This document shows, in pieces, positions 7,902 through 12,072 of a DNA stretch of 12,072 nt. The stretch lies in assembly GCA_947311795.1 (NCBI GenBank), contig CAMZLX010000162.1, positions 1 to 12,072 of the forward strand, given 5' to 3'. Each line of letters begins with the position of its first letter. The stretch's first letter is position 1. The position numbers and the translations under genes are program-made. The notes beneath the pieces are model-generated. The model ran no database searches and was not told the origin of the DNA. It saw only the letters and a list, made by a program, of their open reading frames with translations. Source of the DNA: an uncultured Zetaproteobacteria bacterium (lineage in GTDB: Bacteria; Pseudomonadota; Zetaproteobacteria; Mariprofundales; Mariprofundaceae).

Positions 7902-9361
7902 AAGTCTAATTCTTCCCAAATATCATCAATATGTTGTTTGACTTCATCAGTCATTTCTATGGTTCGACCCCACTCGCGGTCGGTTTCACCCTGCCATTTA
8001 TTGGTGGCATCAATGCCTACTTTAGAACCCAGACCCGCCACAGGTGAGGCAAAATCCAAATAATCAATCGGCGTATGTTCTGCCATGGTAAAATCACGTG
8101 CAGGGTCGCACCTTGTAGTAATCGCCCAAATCACTTCTTTCCAATCGCGGCAATCAATATCATCATCGACAACCACAATAAACTTGGTGTACATAAATTG
8201 GCGCAAATACGACCACACCCCAAACATAATACGCTTGGCATGACCCGCATATTGTTTTTTGATGGACACCACCGCCATGCGATAGGAGCAACCTTCCATA
8301 GGCAAATAGAAATCCACAATTTCAGGAAACTGTTTGCGTAAAATCGGCACAAATACTTCATTAAATGCCAAACCAAGCACCGCAGGTTCATCAGGCGGTT
8401 TGCCCGTATGTGTGGAGTGATAAATCGCATCCTTTCTCATGCTTATTTTTTCAACGGTAAACACAGGAAAAGTCTCGGTTTCATTGTAATAACCTGTGTG
8501 GTCGCCATACGGGCCCTCTTCGGCATATTCATCAAAGGAAATAAAACCTTCCAAGACAATCTCGGCTGAGGTTGGCACTTGCAAATCAACGACCGAACAG
8601 GGTGTTAATTTCGTTTTCTCATTGCGCAACAAACCCGCAAATTGATACTCAGAAAGGGTGTCAGGAATCGGTGTTACGGCTGCTAGAATGGTTGCAGGGT
8701 CTGCACCAATCACCACCGCACAAGGAAACGGTTCGCGCTTTTCTTTTTGGCTGGCTTCTTGGTGGTCAATCGCCCCGCCTCTATGCTTGAGCCAGCGCAT
8801 GATAAGTTTATTTTTTGCAATCTTTTGTTGGCGATAAATGCCTAGGTTTTGCCTGTCTTTGTGCGGGCCTTTGGTGACCACCAACCCCCAAGTAATCAGC
8901 GGTGCAACATCTTCTGGCCAACAGGTTTGGATGGGTAGTTTATCAAGGTCAACATCATCACCCTCAACCACCACTTCCTGCCAAGGTGCTTTTTTGACAA
9001 TCTTGGGCGACATATTCAGCACTTTCTTAAACACAGGCATTTTATCCCATGCATCTTTCAAACCTTTGGGCGGCTCAGGCTCTTTGAGGAATGCAAGCAA
9101 CTCACCAATCTCGCGTAATTCAGAAGCAGACTCACGCCCCATGCCCAAAGCAATGCGGGCATCTTTACCAAACAAATTGGTCAACACTGGCATATCATGC
9201 CCTTTAACGTTTTCAAACAACAACGCAGGACCACCCGCCTCCAACACACGTTGTGAAATTTCCGTCATCTCTAATTCTGTGCTGACTTCTGTGGTGATGC
9301 GCTTTAGCTCCCCTCGCTTTTCGAGGTCAGCCATGAATTCACGCATATCTTGATAACTCAT
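7898..9361 (-). CDS. ubiD: UbiD family decarboxylase (3-octaprenyl-4-hydroxybenzoate carboxy-lyase)
   Basis: Decarboxylates the polyprenylated 4-hydroxybenzoate intermediate of ubiquinone synthesis with prenylated FMN and Mn/K ions; UbiX makes the cofactor and is not in this window. At 487 residues it is close to E. coli UbiD, and the known functional positions line up with a constant offset of three: N172 and E238 as metal ligands, 175-177 (IYR), 189-191 and 194-195 (RG) for the flavin, and D287 as the proton donor in EEGPYGDHTGYY (281-292). CWPEDVAPLITWG (147-159) is also typical. The ATG at 9361 lies 9 nt after the STAS gene stop. The end overlaps gpmI by 4 nt. UbiD-family paralogues can act on other aromatic acids, but the match in length and motifs favours the ubiquinone enzyme. 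Confidence 0.93.
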   Translation of the reverse strand: MSYQDMREFMADLEKRGELKRITTEVSTELEMTEISQRVLEAGGPALLFENVKGHDMPVLTNLFGKDARIALGMGRESASELREIGELLAFLKEPEPPKGLKDAWDKMPVFKKVLNMSPKIVKKAPWQEVVVEGDDVDLDKLPIQTCWPEDVAPLITWGLVVTKGPHKDRQNLGIYRQQKIAKNKLIMRWLKHRGGAIDHQEASQKEKREPFPCAVVIGADPATILAAVTPIPDTLSEYQFAGLLRNEKTKLTPCSVVDLQVPTSAEIVLEGFISFDEYAEEGPYGDHTGYYNETETFPVFTVEKISMRKDAIYHSTHTGKPPDEPAVLGLAFNEVFVPILRKQFPEIVDFYLPMEGCSYRMAVVSIKKQYAGHAKRIMFGVWSYLRQFMYTKFIVVVDDDIDCRDWKEVIWAITTRCDPARDFTMAEHTPIDYLDFASPVAGLGSKVGIDATNKWQGETDREWGRTIEMTDEVKQHIDDIWEELDL

Positions 9362-9370
9362 GAATGCAAA

Positions 9371-9682
9371 TTAACCTTCAATATCAAAAATCGTGTCCAG
9401 CTTTGCCAACTCAAACACATCTTTAACCGTAGGCGTTAAACCCGACAAGGTGAATTTACCACCTGTTGCTTTGCTCCATTGCAACCCTTCCACCAACACA
9501 GCAATACCCGAAGAATCCATAAATTCCACACCATCCAGCTTCACATGAATGCATGTTTCATCGCTGGAAAACAGTGGCTTTAATTCTTTGCGCAAAACCG
9601 AAGAGGTCTGAATCGTCACATCTCCTTTAACACTTATTGTCGCGGTATCACCAACATGTTCAATACTGATATCAAGGCTCAT
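9371..9682 (-). CDS. STAS-domain anti-sigma factor antagonist (SpoIIAA/RsbV-like)
   Basis: A single-domain STAS protein of 103 residues. In partner-switching systems such a protein, when unphosphorylated, binds the anti-sigma kinase and frees its target; phosphorylation of a conserved serine by that kinase switches it off. The key loop is FMDSSGIAVLV (54-64), with S57/S58 at the same place as Ser58 of SpoIIAA. The N-terminal SIEHVGDTATISVKGDV gives the usual beta strands. It starts with ATG at 9682, overlapping the upstream ATPase gene stop as ATGA, with AAGGA about 10 nt upstream. Adjacent placement after its probable kinase supports the pairing. No sigma factor or PP2C phosphatase is present in the window, so the regulated target is not known. 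Confidence 0.9.
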   Translation of the reverse strand: MSLDISIEHVGDTATISVKGDVTIQTSSVLRKELKPLFSSDETCIHVKLDGVEFMDSSGIAVLVEGLQWSKATGGKFTLSGLTPTVKDVFELAKLDTIFDIEG

Positions 9683-10140
9683 GATGTTTCATCCTTTTCT
9701 TTTTCTAAATTAAATGTCAACCGCCATTGGTTGCCATCTTCAAGCGGCGTATGCTCAAATGATTCTGTAATGGCATAGATTAAATGCATACCCAAACCAC
9801 CTGCCACGGGATGTTCTTTCAATGTTTCAGGGTCAACACCTTTGCAGGCTTTGATATCTTCAATGGTGGGTGCAAAATCTCTAAGCCGGATTTCTAACAG
9901 ACATGGCTTTCCTTCCATACCCGTCCACTTGGCAGCGCAGTCAATATCGCCACCTTTCCCTGCATAACCATGCTTATGGATATTGGCAAAAAGCTCATCC
10001 AATGCCAGCGCAATACGATTGAGTTGAATCGCACTTAAACATATACCTTCACAGGCTTGTTCCGCCAATGATTGCAACGCCTGCAAACCTTCTTTACAGC
10101 CGCTCAAATGCAAATGTAGCTTGGATTCTTTAATCTTCAG
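9679..10140 (-). CDS. Anti-sigma factor-type serine kinase ATPase (RsbW/SpoIIAB-like)
   Basis: A GHKL-fold ATPase of the HATPase_c_2 type. It is expected to bind a sigma factor or other target and to phosphorylate the STAS protein encoded next. The N-box is ALDELFANIHKHGY. The G1 region reads LRDFAPTI and the G2 region GGLGMHLI. The first ATG/GTG/TTG in frame is TTG at 10113, but that would cut the first beta strand. Reading from CTG at 10140 gives MKIKESKLHLHLSG as N-terminus (153 residues) and places GAGGAG (10152-10147) exactly 6 nt upstream. I therefore call the CTG start, with TTG 10113 or ATT 10134 as alternatives. The frame is closed upstream by TAG at 10170-10168. First gene of the 10140-5069 operon. 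Confidence 0.85.
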   Translation of the reverse strand: MKIKESKLHLHLSGCKEGLQALQSLAEQACEGICLSAIQLNRIALALDELFANIHKHGYAGKGGDIDCAAKWTGMEGKPCLLEIRLRDFAPTIEDIKACKGVDPETLKEHPVAGGLGMHLIYAITESFEHTPLEDGNQWRLTFNLEKEKDETS

Positions 10141-10146
10141 TGCCGA

Positions 10147-10152
10147 CTCCTC
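10147..10152 (-). promoter_or_regulatory. Shine-Dalgarno GAGGAG deciding a CTG start
   Basis: On the minus strand GAGGAG is followed by TCGGCA and then CTG AAG ATT. The 6-nt spacing is ideal for the CTG at 10140 and far too long (33 nt) for the TTG at 10113. No ATG, GTG or TTG exists in frame between the upstream stop and 10113. Confidence 0.6.
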
Positions 10153-10170
10153 AACCTTGCCTTGTGGCTA

Positions 10171-10688
10171 ACCTAGCACCATGAATCAAGATGTTAATAT
10201 ATAATCGAATACTTTGATGGTTAGATTAAACTCAAAAAGTCATAAGCTATTGAAATAATATCATGTTTCAGCCGCAGAAAGCACAAGAAATTTTATCGGT
10301 TGACGACAAAAGGCTTGTACATAACTGAAAGCTTATACTGTTATTTTCATTGGAAGTGAGGCTTTAGCCTCGCCAAAAAAAGGCGAACACATGGTTCGGG
10401 CTTTGTTTTTGTTAACTTTATGACGTTTATTTCACTAAACGCGAGGCTGAAGCCTCACCTCCAAGCCGCTCAGAGTTGCGCAGGGCTTTTTGAGAAAGTT
10501 CTACTGCATACACCGCCTTGATGTATTCAAAAGACACTAACCCCTTATTCCTGAACCTTATTGAAAAGCTACTTCTTCTTTACAATCAGCAACATGGGGC
10601 ACATATTTTCAGTTACATTTCAAAAGCAGAGGCTATTGGTTGGTTATATCTTTGGTTTTCTGTGTTGAAAACGATTAAAGGAGACGTG
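10171..10688. other. Gene-poor AT-rich intergenic region
   Basis: About 520 bp upstream of both the leftward regulatory operon and the rightward small gene/lipoprotein pair. It must contain the promoters of both, but I see no convincing -35/-10 pair. A TATACT at 10334-10339 and a plus-strand TATAAT at 10200-10205 both lack a well-spaced -35. The region holds the inverted REP-like pair at 10350-10464. An open frame at 10518-10730 (+) and a 36-codon frame at 10427-10537 (-) overlap each other antisense; neither is convincing as a gene. Confidence 0.6.
10350..10464. repeat. Second pair of inverted REP-like palindromes
   Basis: Segments 10350-10373 and 10441-10464 are inverted copies matching at 22 of 24 positions. 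Each holds its own short hairpin, GAGGCT-TT-AGCCTC at 10358-10371 and GAGGCT-GA-AGCCTC at 10443-10456. Between them a further small hairpin CGCC-A7-GGCG occurs at 10371-10385. The sequence differs from the REP-like pair near position 1, so this is a second repeat family or subgroup in the same genome. Confidence 0.8.
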
Positions 10689-10723
10689 ATGGCCATGTCA
10701 GAAATATCTCTCAGGATGAGAAT

Positions 10724-10882
10724 GTGTTGAAACAACGGCAAAAGCCACATTTTGAAATGAACACTGCTTTAAAGACTACCCTTAAAGCTTTCCCCTGTGT
10801 GTTGAATGTAAAATTCGTAGCTCCTAACTTGTTTTGCGTTGAAGTTTCATATGATGAGCCAATAGTTATGAGGGCTGAATGA
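10724..10882 (+). CDS. Small unrecognised protein, coupled to the downstream lipoprotein gene; 5' end may be frameshifted
   Basis: I do not recognise this family. From GTG at 10724 the frame encodes 52 residues including HFEMNTALKTTLKAFPCVLN and ending SYDEPIVMRAE. It has no signal peptide or membrane helix, and mixed hydrophobic strands suggest a small globular domain. Support for translation: its TGA overlaps the next gene's ATG as ATGA (10879-10882), and AGGA at 10713-10716 lies 7 nt before the GTG. A stronger Shine-Dalgarno, AGGAGA at 10679-10684, serves ATG codons at 10689 and 10695 in another frame, which stops after MAMSEISLRMRMC. A two-base change in the CTCT run near 10708-10711, or one missing A near 10704, would join that start to this frame as a protein of about 64-66 residues. 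It may therefore be a pseudogene or carry a sequencing error. Confidence 0.45.
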   Translation: MLKQRQKPHFEMNTALKTTLKAFPCVLNVKFVAPNLFCVEVSYDEPIVMRAE

Positions 10883-11961
10883 ATAATAAATCTGCGAATA
10901 AAACCCTTATATTTGTGTTGGCAGGGATATTCCTCTCTGGATGTGCTTCACATGCACCTGTATATGCCGCAAGTTTCGACTGTAATAAAGCAAGTACCAA
11001 AATTGAAAAGATGATTTGCTCTAATCCTGAGTTATCCAAGTTAGATGATGAGCTTGGAAAGGTCTACTTAAAAATGATTAAGGATGTAGGGGGAAAGTAT
11101 AAAAATGAACTTCTTATCAGGAGGCTGCAGAAAGGATGGCTATTTTTTTATAGGCGAAAATGTGAAGATGCTCAATGTTTGAAGGATGTTTATCAAAAGC
11201 GCATTAAAGATTTACGATACATTTTGTCTTATGAGTTTGAGACCCCTAAAGTTATTTATCCTCCGTATCCAAATATATGGGACTTCAAACCGCCAGCTAG
11301 GGATAGTAGGACTCGTGGCACTTGGTTTAGCTCTTATAGAATGGAAAATGGGAGTTTCTTAATCTATTATGGAAAGCCTAAAGGAAAAGTAGGTAGTAGG
11401 ATGTTCTTTGAAGGAGGGCAATCGGTTGACCCAGAATCAATGTCTGTTGCCACATATAAATTAAAAGGCTTCTTTAGATATAAAAGTAGTATAGAGCTTT
11501 CGAACCAAGCGACTATTTCAATTAAAAACTTAGACACACGAATTGTTTTACGGTGCCCTCAACATTTGAATAATTATTATGAAATCAAATATGCTGATGG
11601 AAGCACTAAGCGAAAGAGCCTGATTTATTTTTTGGAAAAGCCCAGTGAAGTGACGCTGAATGACCGGTGCGTGTATACTGATGAGAAAAATTCTTATTAT
11701 GCAAAAGTTGAAACTATGTATGGAAAAATTCTACCTTTAAATGATGGGGGCTTCTTGCTTGAGGACTCTCGACATGGGATTATTTTTCGTTTTGACTCTA
11801 ATTTTAACACTAAGTCTAAGCTTTTAGGTACAAGGTTTGTCATTGTAGATACAGATAAATTGACCCAATTAGGAATTAACAAATTCGAAGAAATGAACTA
11901 TAAGAAAATGCATGATAAAGTATTTCAGTTTGCTGAGAAATATAGAGAAGGGAGATTCTAA
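10879..11961 (+). CDS. Lipoprotein with LprI-like N-terminal domain and unrecognised C-terminal region
   Basis: A 360-residue exported lipoprotein. The N-terminus has a signal peptide with lipobox LSGC (19-22), C22 being the lipidated residue. Residues about 33-115 match the LprI/DUF1311 domain pattern: FDCNKASTKIEKMIC (33-47), NPELSKLDDELGKVY (49-63), then the C95/C100 pair with CLKDVYQKRIKDL (100-112). C35, C47, C95 and C100 could form two disulfides. Homologues include the mycobacterial lysozyme inhibitor LprI, but many are uncharacterised, so inhibition of lysozyme here is only a possibility. Residues about 120-360 are rich in beta-prone, aromatic and lysine stretches and I cannot assign them. 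GAGGG at 10870-10874 is the ribosome binding site. Codon use (AGG, AGT, GGG, many AT-rich codons) looks unlike the housekeeping genes to the left, suggesting transfer. Confidence 0.8.
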   Translation: MNNKSANKTLIFVLAGIFLSGCASHAPVYAASFDCNKASTKIEKMICSNPELSKLDDELGKVYLKMIKDVGGKYKNELLIRRLQKGWLFFYRRKCEDAQCLKDVYQKRIKDLRYILSYEFETPKVIYPPYPNIWDFKPPARDSRTRGTWFSSYRMENGSFLIYYGKPKGKVGSRMFFEGGQSVDPESMSVATYKLKGFFRYKSSIELSNQATISIKNLDTRIVLRCPQHLNNYYEIKYADGSTKRKSLIYFLEKPSEVTLNDRCVYTDEKNSYYAKVETMYGKILPLNDGGFLLEDSRHGIIFRFDSNFNTKSKLLGTRFVIVDTDKLTQLGINKFEEMNYKKMHDKVFQFAEKYREGRF

Positions 11962-12001
11962 TGCCAACATATTGGAAATAAGGGAGGAAATCGGGGACAG
12001 T

Positions 12002-12028
12002 AAGGGTTCAGAGCCCTTTCGTTTTTAT
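12002..12028 (+). terminator. Probable Rho-independent terminator
   Basis: A stem AAGGGT / GCCCTT (one T-G wobble) around the loop TCAGA is followed by TTCGTTTTTATT. It lies 40 bp after the lipoprotein stop codon and would end that transcript. The stem is short, and the preceding CGGGGACAG is also reminiscent of sequence found beside REP-type transposases, so the hairpin may belong to a repeat. Confidence 0.45.
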
Positions 12029-12072
12029 TGTCACATCGAGCGTAGTCGAGATGTCTTGAGATTCCTCCACTG
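12029..12072. repeat. Partial REP-like element cut by the window end
   Basis: The sequence GTCACATCGAGCGTAGTCGA and the following GATGTCTTGAGATTCCTCC have an imperfect hairpin, TCGA-GCGTAG-TCGA extended by ACA/TGT after a 2-nt bulge. They resemble a widely dispersed proteobacterial REP type with a GCGTAG-like centre. The element appears to continue beyond the window, where an inverted partner would be expected. Confidence 0.5.

Noticed and set aside
8838..9353. 171-codon + strand frame antisense to ubiD
   Set aside because: It lies wholly opposite conserved UbiD sequence; its composition is that of a reverse-complement shadow and no family is recognisable.
10300..10339. TTGACG (10300-10305) and TATACT (10334-10339) as a promoter
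   Set aside because: The boxes are 28 nt apart, too far for a sigma-70 promoter, and neither has a good partner at 16-18 nt.
10518..10730. 70-codon rightward open frame upstream of the small gene
   Set aside because: Starts with TTG-ATG without a ribosome binding site, overlaps another frame antisense, has no recognisable motif and ends out of frame with the coupled small gene. Only its last 13 codons follow a good Shine-Dalgarno.

Overview
The window comes from a Gram-negative bacterium, most likely a proteobacterium. It encodes a UbiD-type ubiquinone decarboxylase, an EnvC murein-hydrolase activator with a signal peptide, a YibQ-type divergent polysaccharide deacetylase, a lipobox lipoprotein and short palindromic REP-type repeats. 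Base composition is moderate to AT-leaning by eye (not computed). Placement below phylum is not possible from the sequence; a marine gamma- or zetaproteobacterial lineage is only a guess.

Left half, + strand (136-5064): a tight housekeeping run, nadD - rsfS - rlmH - envC - ctpA - yibQ. It covers NAD synthesis, ribosome silencing and 23S rRNA methylation, then three cell-envelope functions: activation of septal amidases, a periplasmic C-terminal processing protease, and a divergent polysaccharide deacetylase. Two inverted REP-like hairpins sit directly in front of nadD. The run meets a convergent operon with only 4 bp between stop codons.

Middle, - strand (10140 down to 5069): a second compact operon in the order anti-sigma ATPase (RsbW/SpoIIAB-like) - STAS anti-anti-sigma protein - ubiD - gpmI - hybrid histidine kinase/receiver. 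Its genes overlap by 4 nt or lie 1-9 nt apart, so a partner-switching regulatory pair and a sensorless two-component protein share a transcript with a ubiquinone and a glycolysis gene. The anti-sigma gene appears to start at a rare CTG codon behind a strong Shine-Dalgarno. The phosphoglycerate mutase resembles the plant/kinetoplastid subtype of the cofactor-independent enzyme more than the E. coli type.

Right end (about 10170-12072): an accessory region. A roughly 500-bp gene-poor stretch carries a second pair of inverted REP-like hairpins. Next comes a small, previously easy-to-miss gene (52 codons, possibly frameshifted at its 5' end) whose stop overlaps the start of a lipoprotein with an LprI-like N-terminal domain and an unrecognised C-terminal part. 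The window closes with a probable terminator and the beginning of a third REP-like element.
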